This document shows positions 1 to 7,994 of a stretch of DNA of 64,000 nt, piece after piece. Every line of letters begins with the position of its first letter. Position 1 is the first letter of the stretch. The stretch comes from Chloroflexota bacterium. Its GTDB lineage: Bacteria > Chloroflexota > Dehalococcoidia > Lucifugimonadales > UBA3495. The stretch spans positions 46,424 through 110,423 of the forward strand of contig JAPPLU010000049.1 in NCBI GenBank assembly GCA_028874075.1. Direction: 5' to 3'. The position numbers and the translations under genes are program-made. The notes beneath the pieces were generated by a model that saw only the letters and a program-made list of their open reading frames with translations, made no database searches and was not told the origin of the DNA.

Positions 1-75
1 CCCCTTGACGGGGGAAGGTTAGGATGGGGGTGGAGACGGTAGTGCCCATTTGTGGATTACAAAAGAGGAGTAGCT

Positions 76-597
76 ATGACGGCTATGCAGGACCTGATCA
101 AGCAAGCCTTTGAAATCAACTGGCAATGGACGGAGCGATATATCGACGGGTTGAGCCAGGAAGAGATCGAATACCGCCCCAACGACCAGTGCCATTCCAT
201 CGGCTTCATCCTGTGGCACTACGGGCGCGCCCTGGACCGGTGGGTCCAGTCCCGCGCCAAGGGGGAACCCCAGCTTTACATGCAGGGGTGGGCGGAACGG
301 CTGGGCAAGGACCCGGACCCCGACGATGTTGGCTTCGGCTACGAGGTGGAGGACTTGACCAACTGGCGCTGTCCCGACAAGGAGGCGCTGGTGGAATACG
401 CCAACGCCATCCGCAATAACACGCTGGAGTACCTCTACAGCCTGGACGACGAGACCATGCTGAGCAAGACAGTGGTCACCCGAACAGGCGACACCATCAC
501 CGTAGGCGCCATGTTCTTCCACCTGCTGTGGGAGGTAAACCAGCACGGCGGGCAGGCCGGCTACCTGCGGGGCATGCAGCGGGGGCTGAATCAGTAA
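76..597 (+). CDS. DinB-fold protein, copy 1
   Basis: A 173-residue protein of the DinB/DUF664-like four-helix-bundle superfamily, usually small metal-binding proteins of unknown or thiol-linked function. The conserved parts are visible: HSIGFILWHYGRALD near residue 40, with a candidate metal-binding His, and NQHGGQAGYLRGMQRG at the C-terminus. The ATG at 76 is chosen because GAGGAG lies 5-6 bases upstream; an in-frame ATG at 52 has no such site. It is followed by a close paralogue in the same orientation, so this is a tandem duplication. Exact substrate is unknown. No signal peptide, so cytoplasmic. Confidence 0.8.
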   Translation: MTAMQDLIKQAFEINWQWTERYIDGLSQEEIEYRPNDQCHSIGFILWHYGRALDRWVQSRAKGEPQLYMQGWAERLGKDPDPDDVGFGYEVEDLTNWRCPDKEALVEYANAIRNNTLEYLYSLDDETMLSKTVVTRTGDTITVGAMFFHLLWEVNQHGGQAGYLRGMQRGLNQ

Positions 598-689
598 GAG
601 TTGCTTTTCTCGCGAACAGGCACGAATAATCACATGAACGGGATCGGTTCGTGTAAATTCGGAGATTGAAGGAGCGAAGAAGGAGGGCC

Positions 690-1211
690 ATGTCCGCTCT
701 GCAGGACTTCATAAGGCAAGCCTTTGCGACCAACTGGGAGTGGACAGAGCGGTATATCGACGGCCTGTCCCAGGCGGAGATTGAATACCGTCCCACCGAC
801 CAGTCCCATTCCATCGGTTTCATCCTGTGGCACTACGGCCGCGCCCTGGACATGTGGGTGCAAACCCGGGCCAAGCGCGGCACCCAGCTGTACGAGGACG
901 GCTGGGCCGAGCGGCTGGGCCTGCCCGCCGACCCCGCGGACGTGGGCTTTGGTTACGGGGTTGCGGACTTGAACGCTTGGCCTTGCCCCGACAAGGACCT
1001 GCTGGTGGAATACGCCACCGCTGCCCGCAACAACCTGCTGGAATACCTGGCCAGCCTGGACGAGGAAGCCCTGCTGACTACGGAAATGACCACCCGGACG
1101 GGAGACATCATCAACCTGGCCCGCATGTTCTCAATTTTGCTGTGGGAAGTGAATCAGCACGGCGGCCAGGCCAGCTACCTGCGAGGCATGCAGCGGGGTT
1201 TGGGGCAATAG
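690..1211 (+). CDS. DinB-fold protein, copy 2
   Basis: Second tandem DinB-like protein, also 173 residues, colinear with copy 1 from end to end without gaps. It keeps HSIGFILWHYGRALDMW and NQHGGQASYLRGMQRG, so the putative metal site is retained. The ATG at 690 follows AAGGAGG; an in-frame ATG at 666 would give eight extra basic residues and lacks that site. The 92-base gap to copy 1 carries a degenerate copy of the dispersed CACGAATA / TTCGTG intergenic repeat. Function beyond the fold cannot be stated. Confidence 0.8.
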   Translation: MSALQDFIRQAFATNWEWTERYIDGLSQAEIEYRPTDQSHSIGFILWHYGRALDMWVQTRAKRGTQLYEDGWAERLGLPADPADVGFGYGVADLNAWPCPDKDLLVEYATAARNNLLEYLASLDEEALLTTEMTTRTGDIINLARMFSILLWEVNQHGGQASYLRGMQRGLGQ

Positions 1212-1221
1212 GATAGGGAAC

Positions 1222-1443
1222 TTACGTAGTGTGGGTGTGGGGCCTAACCGGCTTCACGCCGTCCTCGGCGCACCAGGTCAGGTACTCGTCGACTGATATA
1301 TGGAACTCTAGCATCAGATATTTTGGGTGTTCGGCGTGGAAAGTGGCAATTGAGCAAGGAGCAGTGTTGACTACACTACCACAATAGACCCCTGCAATAT
1401 CGTCATATTCGGTCTCAGCGACATATCCTTTGTACTCCATCAT
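1222..1443 (-). CDS. hicB: HicB-family antitoxin, second copy
   Basis: A 73-residue HicB-type protein beginning MMEYKGYVAETEYDDIAGVY, the partial RNase-H-like fold that neutralises HicA mRNA interferases. It ends with the family's usual VDEYLTWCAEDGVKPVRP. It lies 20 bases downstream of another complete hicB of the same length, so the operon reads hicA-hicB-hicB on the minus strand. It has diverged from its neighbour in the middle, with two extra cysteines and a less acidic helix. It could be a spare antitoxin, a regulator or a decaying duplicate. Confidence 0.75.
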   Translation of the reverse strand: MMEYKGYVAETEYDDIAGVYCGSVVNTAPCSIATFHAEHPKYLMLEFHISVDEYLTWCAEDGVKPVRPHTHTT

Positions 1444-1463
1444 GGTGCTGATTGTAAGAGGGA

Positions 1464-1685
1464 TCAGGTAGTAAGTGAGCTGGGCCTGACCGGCTCCACA
1501 CCGTCTTCAGCGCACCATTCCAGATAGTCATCAATAGCTTCCTGGAACACCCGCTCTAAGTCTTTTTCATTATCAGTCTCAAAAATGACTATGGAGGAAG
1601 GTCCGGAGTTGATCACCCATCCGGCATATAGCTTAACTATGTCGTCATATTCTACTTCGGCGATGTACCCCTGATACTCCATCAT
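1464..1685 (-). CDS. hicB: HicB-family antitoxin
   Basis: A 73-residue antitoxin of the HicAB type II toxin-antitoxin family (MMEYQGYIAEVEYDDIV at the N-terminus, IDDYLEWCAEDGVEPVRP at the C-terminus). It binds and inhibits the HicA endoribonuclease encoded just upstream. Its ATG overlaps the hicA stop codon as ATGA (1682-1685), so translation is probably coupled. No DNA-binding domain is visible in this short form; in longer HicB proteins an RHH or HTH domain carries autoregulation. Confidence 0.85.
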   Translation of the reverse strand: MMEYQGYIAEVEYDDIVKLYAGWVINSGPSSIVIFETDNEKDLERVFQEAIDDYLEWCAEDGVEPVRPSSLTT

Positions 1686-1942
1686 GGCTCAACTCCTGTA
1701 TCAGTCAGGAAGATGGCGATGTTTCGGACGGCCGCTCTCGCAAGATAAGGGCTGGGATGGGGTCTGTGAACAACTCTACGGATTCCACCTGACCTGAGGC
1801 GGACGCGGGATCCCTCACCCTCCACGACTTCAATGTTTAACGCCCTTAACAATGACTCCACCTCTGCCCAACGAATGTCCGATGGGGTAGGCCTGGCAAA
1901 AATCCGTTCCAATGTACGCCGGTGCCGATTCCTTAATTCCAT
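1682..1942 (-). CDS. hicA: HicA-family mRNA interferase toxin
   Basis: An 86-residue HicA-like toxin with a double-stranded-RNA-binding-like fold. The core GEGSRVRLRSGGIRRVVHRP fits the HicA subgroup with GSRV where E. coli HicA has the GSH catalytic histidine; the His in VVHRPHP is a candidate catalytic residue. It is the first gene of a minus-strand toxin-first operon, the usual HicAB order, and overlaps hicB by 4 bases. Activity is inferred from family and context. Confidence 0.82.
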   Translation of the reverse strand: MELRNRHRRTLERIFARPTPSDIRWAEVESLLRALNIEVVEGEGSRVRLRSGGIRRVVHRPHPSPYLARAAVRNIAIFLTDTGVEP

Positions 1943-2036
1943 ATTATACTACCGGCGGAGTTATTCCTTCACGAGTTGGCACAAATAGGCACTGATGCCT
2001 TCGTGACTATTCGTGGATTATAAAGGAAAAGCAGCC

Positions 2037-2870
2037 ATGCAAATAACCGAGCACATCTACAGCACCCATATTCAGGAAGACCAGTCCACCTTCGGCGCCA
2101 TGCACCCCGGCGGCACCCAGATTTATTTCGTGGGAGACCCTAACGAAAGCATGGTGCTGGTGGACTCCGGGGAACCCTACCGCCACTGGACCCGTCAGAT
2201 CCTGGACTACTACGAGGAACTGGGGCGGCCCCGCATGTCCGCCATCCTGGTAACCCACGGCCACGGCGATCACATCGGAGGGCTGGACCGGTTGCAGGAG
2301 GTCTTTGGCTGCCCCGTCCGCTGCCACCCGAAGCTGGCTCCTACCCTGGCCCAGAGGTTGGGCGAGGACTGCGTGGTCAAGCTGCGGTCCAGGGAACTGG
2401 TTCCCTCCGGCGGAGGCATCACCCTGCGGGCCCTTTTCACCCCCGGCCACGAGGACGACCACGTCTGCTACTACCTGCGGGCCGATAACGTGCTGTTCAG
2501 TGGCGATAACATCCTGGGGAACTCATCGTCCAGCGTCCGCAACCTGAAGCAGTACATGGAGTCGCTGGAACTGATGGCTAAGCAGCGGCCCGCCATCATC
2601 TGTCCCGGCCACGGCAACACCATCCACAACGGAGAGGCCCGCATCCGCTGGCAGCTGCACCATCGCCAGGAACGGGAGGACCAGGTGCTGGCCGCCCTGT
2701 CCGAAGGTGCGAAGACGGTGGACGACGCGGTTACTGCCGTCTATCCCCGCAACCTGCGCAAGAACCTGCGGAGCGCCGCCGCCCGCAACGTGGGTACCCA
2801 CCTGGCCAAACTGCGCGAAGAGGGACGAGTCACAGAGAACCCGGCCACATATACTGTCAGCCACCAGTAG
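2037..2870 (+). CDS. MBL-fold metallohydrolase with C-terminal winged helix
   Basis: A 277-residue metallo-beta-lactamase-fold hydrolase of the glyoxalase II / LACTB2 type. The metal-binding HGHGDH lies at residues 74-79, followed by FTPGHEDDH, FSGDNILG and CPGHGNTI, which supply the remaining ligands. The last ~70 residues (basic, ending LAKLREEGRV) resemble the C-terminal winged-helix cap of LACTB2-like proteins. The ATG at 2037 is preferred over one at 2013, which lies in a copy of the dispersed TTCGTGGATTA repeat; AAAGGA precedes 2037. Substrate unknown. Confidence 0.85.
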   Translation: MQITEHIYSTHIQEDQSTFGAMHPGGTQIYFVGDPNESMVLVDSGEPYRHWTRQILDYYEELGRPRMSAILVTHGHGDHIGGLDRLQEVFGCPVRCHPKLAPTLAQRLGEDCVVKLRSRELVPSGGGITLRALFTPGHEDDHVCYYLRADNVLFSGDNILGNSSSSVRNLKQYMESLELMAKQRPAIICPGHGNTIHNGEARIRWQLHHRQEREDQVLAALSEGAKTVDDAVTAVYPRNLRKNLRSAAARNVGTHLAKLREEGRVTENPATYTVSHQ

Positions 2871-3024
2871 TCCACGAATACGCACGATCTATCTCACCAA
2901 GAATGAAGGGGCCCGGCTCGGGTAAGTTAAGACCAAGCCAGGCCAGGCCATTTAGAGAACATTCGCGCTTATGCGTGGCTATTTCCTTTGTGTATCTTCG
3001 TGTCCTTCGTGGATTGAGTAAAAG

Positions 3025-4053
3025 CTAGCTTTCAATTACCAGCTTACCGAAGAACTCCCTCGATTCCATCACCCGGTGGGCTTCCGGCACCTCGGTCAGG
3101 GGGAAGGTCTGACCGACAATGCCCTTCAGCTCTCCGTTATGGACGCACTTCATCAGGTCGCCGAAGCTGCGGCGGGTGCGGCCCCCGCTGCCCATCAGGT
3201 GCAGGGGCCGTCCCTGCAGGATGGACAGGTTGATGTCGGCCCGCGCCCCCGACGTAACCCCCGTTATCACTAGTCGCCCGCCGGACTTCAATGACAGCAG
3301 GTTCTGTTCCCAAACATCGGCGCCCACCACATCAAACACCAGGTCAACGCCCTTGCCGTCGGTCAACTCCTTGACCCGCTCGCTGATGTTTTCCGTCTCC
3401 CGGTAGTTAATGACCTCGTCCGCGCCCCACTTCTTCGCCTCTTCCAGCTTCCAATCGCTGCCGGCGGTGGTGATGACCCGGGCGCCCACCATCTTGGCGA
3501 TCTGGATTGCCATGCTGGCCACGCCGCTACCGGCGGCCTGGATCAGCACGTCGTCCCACGGCTTCACCTGGCCCTGCACAACCATGCATTGCCAGGCCGT
3601 GTGTCCGGCCAGGGGAATGGCGGCGGCCTCGGCATAGCTCATACTGTCGGGAATCTTGTAGGCGTTGATGGCCGGGGCAGTGATGTACTCGGCGTGGCCG
3701 CCGTCCAGGTCAACCCCGATACGCAGTTGGGTGGTGCAGTACTGGTCGTTACCGTCCACGCAGTATTCGCAGGCGTGGCACTTGACCCGGTTTTCCAGGA
3801 GCACCCGGTCGCCCGCCTGCAAGGTGGTATTGGCGTCGGGGCTGATGGAAACGACCTCCCCCGCCACATCCATGCCCATAATGCGGGGCCCCTGGCCGCT
3901 ACGGCCCCTGCTGCGCATTCCCATGTCGGCCCGGTTCAGGGCGCTGCCGTGGACCCGCAGCATAACCTCGCCCGGGGCTACTTCGGGGTCCGGCAAATCG
4001 CCATACACCATTGCTTCCGGCCCACCCGGCTCTTCCAGATAAACGGCTTTCAT
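3025..4053 (-). CDS. Zinc-containing MDR-family dehydrogenase
   Basis: A 342-residue medium-chain dehydrogenase/reductase. The structural zinc loop is complete: Cys92, Cys95, Cys98 and Cys106 in CHACEYCVDGNDQYC. The catalytic-zinc region has GMDVAGEV where classical alcohol dehydrogenases have GHE, so the catalytic metal site may be absent and the enzyme may act as a quinone-type or enoyl reductase. The Rossmann motif AGSGVASMAIQIAK follows. The start at 4053 is supported by GGAGGAGG on the minus strand; an ATG six codons upstream overlaps that site. Substrate cannot be assigned. Confidence 0.85.
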   Translation of the reverse strand: MKAVYLEEPGGPEAMVYGDLPDPEVAPGEVMLRVHGSALNRADMGMRSRGRSGQGPRIMGMDVAGEVVSISPDANTTLQAGDRVLLENRVKCHACEYCVDGNDQYCTTQLRIGVDLDGGHAEYITAPAINAYKIPDSMSYAEAAAIPLAGHTAWQCMVVQGQVKPWDDVLIQAAGSGVASMAIQIAKMVGARVITTAGSDWKLEEAKKWGADEVINYRETENISERVKELTDGKGVDLVFDVVGADVWEQNLLSLKSGGRLVITGVTSGARADINLSILQGRPLHLMGSGGRTRRSFGDLMKCVHNGELKGIVGQTFPLTEVPEAHRVMESREFFGKLVIES

Positions 4054-4139
4054 GGCAAAGACCTCCTCCAATACAGGTCGCGAGTTGCCCGCATATTACA
4101 AGAGGGGGAGATGACGGTCAAAACTGGCAATAAGAAGAC

Positions 4140-4160
4140 CCCTTGCCCATCGGACAAGGG
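4140..4160 (-). terminator. Candidate terminator of brnT-brnA
   Basis: A 6-bp stem CCCTTG/CAAGGG with a 9-nt loop lies about 105 bases past the brnA stop. On the minus strand it is followed by a T-rich stretch (GTCTTCTTATT), as expected for a weak intrinsic terminator. Confidence 0.4.
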
Positions 4161-4264
4161 ATCCCAATCTATGGATATCTTTGCTCTGGCCTGGAAAGTA
4201 CTGCGCTCCGGGGCCAGTTCGGTTGCTTGCTTCTAGTCGAAACTTGCGCGGCCTGAGCCTGGAG

Positions 4265-4552
4265 TCACTGGCTGCGTCCTACCTTAGAAATGTGGGCCCT
4301 AACTACTTCATTAACCCAGTGGTCGAGTTTCCCTTGACCACCAGTCTTGGACTCCCACCAGGCAACGATGTCCTGATCCACTCTTACCGAGACTGAACTC
4401 TCACCCCGGCGGGTCAGGGAGTCCCTTCGGGGGTTTCGAACCTCCAAGACTTCAGGAATGTCTTCGGTGTCGATTTCCTGCTCAGGCATCTGCTCCAACT
4501 GGTTAAGCAGATTCCATTCTTCTTCTGTTAGTTCAGCGCTACTTTTCTTCAT
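4265..4552 (-). CDS. brnA: BrnA-family antitoxin
   Basis: A 95-residue protein whose C-terminal half (ESSVSVRVDQDIVAWWES to the end) matches the ribbon-helix-helix domain of BrnA antitoxins. The N-terminal acidic segment is the region that in known BrnA proteins wraps the BrnT toxin. It overlaps the upstream brnT gene by 14 bases, giving the standard toxin-first operon. BrnTA complexes usually repress their own promoter through the RHH domain; no operator could be picked out here. Confidence 0.82.
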   Translation of the reverse strand: MKKSSAELTEEEWNLLNQLEQMPEQEIDTEDIPEVLEVRNPRRDSLTRRGESSVSVRVDQDIVAWWESKTGGQGKLDHWVNEVVRAHISKVGRSQ

Positions 4553-4823
4553 AGATCAATCTTTCCAGCCGAGTTGCCCTTCTGGCGCTAATGATGCGGC
4601 CTGCCCTTTCACCTGTCTGGGGATCAGGTTCCTCTTCGGTGTGGATCACTATCAGCATTGAAGGTCCAATTACCCCGAGTGATCTGAACCTGGATTCGCC
4701 CGTGAATGGGTCATCGTAGGTAAAACAATAATCGTCATCAAAGACCCGCTGCGCAATTTCGAAGGGAACACCATGCTTTGCCAGGTTCTCCGCATTCTTT
4801 ACCGGGTCCCAAGTCCAGGGCAA
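4539..4823 (-). CDS. brnT: BrnT-family ribonuclease toxin
   Basis: A 94-residue RelE-fold toxin of the BrnT family. Diagnostic parts are the start PWTWDPVKNAENLAKHGVPF and the C-terminal RIISARRATRLE, the basic catalytic patch of the family. I place the start at a TTG at 4823: GGAGGA lies 7 bases upstream and the protein then begins exactly where BrnT proteins normally begin. A longer reading from a TTG at 4838 would put the ribosome site inside the gene. Pairs with brnA. Confidence 0.82.
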   Translation of the reverse strand: MPWTWDPVKNAENLAKHGVPFEIAQRVFDDDYCFTYDDPFTGESRFRSLGVIGPSMLIVIHTEEEPDPQTGERAGRIISARRATRLERLIYEEK

Positions 4824-5043
4824 GTTGCTTTCCTCCAAGTGTATGGCAGATTATAGGGACGACCATCTCCTGTGGTCAATGTCGATGCACTCACCATACC
4901 CTCTATGGTGGAAGCCAAATCAATTCCCTCCCACTACTACAAGGCATTTTAAACAGAAAGCCCCTCGGCTTTGAAACCCCTTCGAACGATAGATATGACA
5001 TTTATAGCAGCCACCAGCATCATAAACTATAAGGGGCAATCTA

Positions 5044-5487
5044 ATGCGGGCCACCACCAAGTATGTTCTCTTGATGATTGTTGTCTTGTCAGTAACTGCC
5101 GCGGCGGCCTGTTATTCCTCTCCTTCTTCCCCTACAGCCGCCTGCCCCGAGGGCTGGGACCAGGTTACCGAGTACCGCCTCTACTTCGGCCGCAGCGATG
5201 CCACTGGCGTTCCCGACGCCGTATCCGGTGAGGCGTGGGCCCAGTTCCTGTCCGACACGGTTACGCCCCGGTTTCCCGACGGCCTTACCGTAACCGATGG
5301 GGCCGGTCAGTGGCGCAACGACGCCGGTGAAATCCTGAAAGAGCAGTCAAAGATACTTACCCTCCTGGTCTGGCCCGACGACTCTGCCCTGTCTCGGATT
5401 AACGAAATTGCCGACGAGTACGAACGGCGCTTTGAGCAGGAATCGGTGCTGCTAACGTCCGCGCCATCCTGCGCCTCTTTCAGCTAG
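5044..5487 (+). CDS. DUF3574-family secreted protein
   Basis: A 147-residue protein with an N-terminal signal segment (residues ~6-23, hydrophobic, ending AAAAC) that may be lipidated at Cys23, although AAAC is a weak lipobox. The mature part matches the DUF3574 pattern: YRLYFGRS, then FLSDTVTPRFPDGLTV, GQWRNDAG, SKILTLLVWPDD and YERRFEQESVL. Function of the family is unknown; it is probably attached to the outer face of the membrane. It is flanked by intergenic repeats and appears monocistronic. Confidence 0.75.
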   Translation: MRATTKYVLLMIVVLSVTAAAACYSSPSSPTAACPEGWDQVTEYRLYFGRSDATGVPDAVSGEAWAQFLSDTVTPRFPDGLTVTDGAGQWRNDAGEILKEQSKILTLLVWPDDSALSRINEIADEYERRFEQESVLLTSAPSCASFS

Positions 5488-5580
5488 ACCGGCCCCTCTG
5501 TCTCTCCCACTCTGGGACGAGTGCTATTTCCCGAAAGCTCCCTTCGTGCCCATTAGTGCGCCTTCGTGGATAAATCTCCG

Positions 5581-5609
5581 TTGACGCTCATTTCCGCTGC
5601 CTTTACACT
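5581..5609 (+). promoter_or_regulatory. Sigma70-type promoter for the 5654 SDR gene
   Basis: TTGACG at 5581-5586 and TACACT at 5604-5609 are separated by exactly 17 bases. The predicted start of transcription is about 40 bases before the gene. Confidence 0.5.
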
Positions 5610-5653
5610 GCCCCCAACTACAACAACCCTGAACAACCATGCGGAGGGGCAGC

Positions 5654-6448
5654 ATGAGTCTTCCTGAATTTGACGTTACCGGTCAGAAAGTGCTTATTAC
5701 CGGCGCGGGCCGGGGTATCGGCAAGGGCATTGCCCTGGCCTTCGCCGAGGCCGGGGCCGACGTGGCCATTACCGGCCTTACCGATACCGGCGTGAATGCC
5801 GTGGCCGAAGAGGTGCGCTCCCTGGGCCGCGCCGCTCTGCCCCTGACCGGCGACGCAACCCGGGCCGAGGATATGGACCGCATCGCCCAGCAAGCTTTGG
5901 CAGAGTTCGGCCACCTGGACACCCTGGTTACCTGCGTGGGCGACGCCATCCGCAAGCCCGTGGTCAAGCTCCCTGGCATCAGCGTCGAGGGCATGAGCGA
6001 GGAGGAGTGGCATTTTATAGTGGACGTGAACCTGACCGAGGCCTTCCAGGGCTGCCGCGCCTTCGGGCAGCACCTATTGGAACGGGGCCAGGGTTCTGTC
6101 ATCAACATCTCCGGTTGGGCCGCCTTCCGGGGCCGCCAGGGTTCTGCCGCCTACGACGCCGCCAAGGCCGGGGTGATGCGCTTCACCGAGTCCCTGGCCC
6201 AGGAATGGGCTCCCTACGGCGTTCGCGTCAACTCCGTGGCCCCGGGCAGCTTCCCAGACCCGGCCCAGATGTCCACCGAGGCCTACCAGGCCCGCCAGAA
6301 CGCCGCCAGAGAGCAGGTACCCCTGGGACGGGTGGGCTATCTGAAGGAAATTGGCTACCTTTCCGTCTTCCTGGCCTCCCCTGCCGCCGCCTACGTAACC
6401 GGCCAGACCTGGGCCGTGGACGGCGGGGTGAGCATAAAGAGCGCCTAG
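5654..6448 (+). CDS. SDR-family oxidoreductase
   Basis: A 264-residue short-chain dehydrogenase/reductase. The cofactor motif GAGRGIG is at about residues 17-23, a Ser of the catalytic set is in NISGWAAF, and the catalytic YxxxK appears as YDAAK. The C-terminus PAAAYVTGQTWAVDGG is standard for classical SDRs. ATG 5654 is chosen because GGAGGGG precedes it; an ATG at 5639 overlaps this site. The substrate is not predictable; it lies upstream of a molybdoenzyme with no obvious pathway link. Confidence 0.88.
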   Translation: MSLPEFDVTGQKVLITGAGRGIGKGIALAFAEAGADVAITGLTDTGVNAVAEEVRSLGRAALPLTGDATRAEDMDRIAQQALAEFGHLDTLVTCVGDAIRKPVVKLPGISVEGMSEEEWHFIVDVNLTEAFQGCRAFGQHLLERGQGSVINISGWAAFRGRQGSAAYDAAKAGVMRFTESLAQEWAPYGVRVNSVAPGSFPDPAQMSTEAYQARQNAAREQVPLGRVGYLKEIGYLSVFLASPAAAYVTGQTWAVDGGVSIKSA

Positions 6449-6561
6449 CTTTCGGCTGGTCAACACCGGCGTTGACCTGGGACGGCCTCGCCGTAGAGCC
6501 GTTGAAGGCACAGGCTGCCCAAGCCAGGTAGGTTGTGCGTTAAGGATACGGAGATCTCCCG

Positions 6562-7809
6562 ATGGAAAGATGGGACGACCAATCCTTGTGGGATTTCGCC
6601 AAGGGCCGCGGGATTAGCCGGAGGCGATTCCTGTGGCTCACGGCATCCGGGGGCGCTGCGGCTATCCTGGCCGCCTGCGGAATTACCGAGACATCCCAGG
6701 CTCCCGGCAACGTTCCGGCTAAATCGGCCGGCGGGGCCTGGTTCAAAGACCCATCGCCACTCATCGCCCACGACGACGGCAAGAGTCTTGAAGCCCGCCT
6801 GGAAAATACCCGGGGCCTGGTAACCGCCAACAGCAACTTCTTTGTCCGCAACAATTCCACAAGCCTGGACCTGGATGCGGCCGCCTGGCGGCTTTCGGTG
6901 GAAGGGGACGCCGTCGCCAACCCGCTGGAGTTGACCTACGATGACATTCTGCGCCTCCCCTCGAGGGTTCTGATGTGCTACCTGGAGTGCGCCGGAAACC
7001 ACCGGGCCATGTTCGATTTGGTCCAGGGCCGCGCCGCCTCCGGCACCCAGTGGATGACCGGCGGCATCAGCAACGGGGAATGGGTCGGCTGCTCTTTACG
7101 GGATGTGCTGACCCGGGCTGGCATCCGGGACAACGCGGTCAGCGTGCTGCTGGTGGGGCTGGACACCGAATCGCCTGAAAACGGATTTCGCCGCGCCTTG
7201 CCGGTGGAAAAGGCAATGCACCCGGATACCCTGCTGGCCTACGGGCTAAACGGCGAACCGCTGCCCCGGGATCACGGCTTTCCCGTGCGCGCCCTGGTCC
7301 CCGGCTGGGTGGGCAGTTCCAGCATCAAGTGGCTGGGCCGAATAGTCGTGTCCTCCCAACAACAGTGGACCAGGAACAACACCGACTCCTACGTGCTCAT
7401 CGGCGACGATTACCCTCCCGAAGGCGAAGCGTCTGGCCAGCCTGTTGGCACGCAGAACATCAAGAGCGTCCTGGCCGTGCCTTGGCCCGCCGTGTTGCCC
7501 GCCGGGCTTCACCGCCTCCACGGTTTCGCCCATTCACCCCACGGACCCATTGTCCAAGTAGAGTGGAGTAACGATGGCGGAGCTTCATGGCGCGACGCCG
7601 AACTGCCCGGGCCCCAGCCCCAGTATTCCTGGGCCCGCTTCTCCTTCACCTGGGATGCTGAGCCGGGTGACCACCTGTTAATGACCCGGGCCACCGATGG
7701 GGCGGGCAACAACCAGCCCGACTCGGTCCCCTTCAACGAAAAGGGCTACCTGTTCAACCAGCCCCTTCCCCACCCTATCAGGGTTACCGCCGAGGATGCG
7801 GGAGCATAA
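6562..7809 (+). CDS. Tat-exported sulfite-oxidase-family molybdoenzyme
   Basis: A 415-residue oxidoreductase of the sulfite oxidase family. A twin-arginine signal SRRRFLW (residues 19-25) is followed by a hydrophobic stretch and a lipobox LAAC (Cys39), so the protein is probably exported folded and then lipid-anchored. The molybdopterin domain has YLECAGNHR near residue 140, whose Cys143 is the expected Mo ligand. The C-terminal ~100 residues (VQVEWSNDGGASWRDAEL) match the Mo-cofactor oxidoreductase dimerisation domain. No haem domain is present, so a separate cytochrome must take the electrons. Confidence 0.85.
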   Translation: MERWDDQSLWDFAKGRGISRRRFLWLTASGGAAAILAACGITETSQAPGNVPAKSAGGAWFKDPSPLIAHDDGKSLEARLENTRGLVTANSNFFVRNNSTSLDLDAAAWRLSVEGDAVANPLELTYDDILRLPSRVLMCYLECAGNHRAMFDLVQGRAASGTQWMTGGISNGEWVGCSLRDVLTRAGIRDNAVSVLLVGLDTESPENGFRRALPVEKAMHPDTLLAYGLNGEPLPRDHGFPVRALVPGWVGSSSIKWLGRIVVSSQQQWTRNNTDSYVLIGDDYPPEGEASGQPVGTQNIKSVLAVPWPAVLPAGLHRLHGFAHSPHGPIVQVEWSNDGGASWRDAELPGPQPQYSWARFSFTWDAEPGDHLLMTRATDGAGNNQPDSVPFNEKGYLFNQPLPHPIRVTAEDAGA

Positions 7810-7994
7810 GAAAAACCTGCGTCGGCACCGGAAATAGCGTAAAATAGGCAGCGAAATCTAAGGGCCTTTCAAGTCGCTCTAGGCCATTGCCTGCCCCGCC
7901 AGCATTTGTGAACATTCGTGGCAATGAGTAAATGATGCTTTTCTTGGTCAATCTTCATGTCCTTTTGCGGATGGATAGCTGAGGAGTTTCAGCC

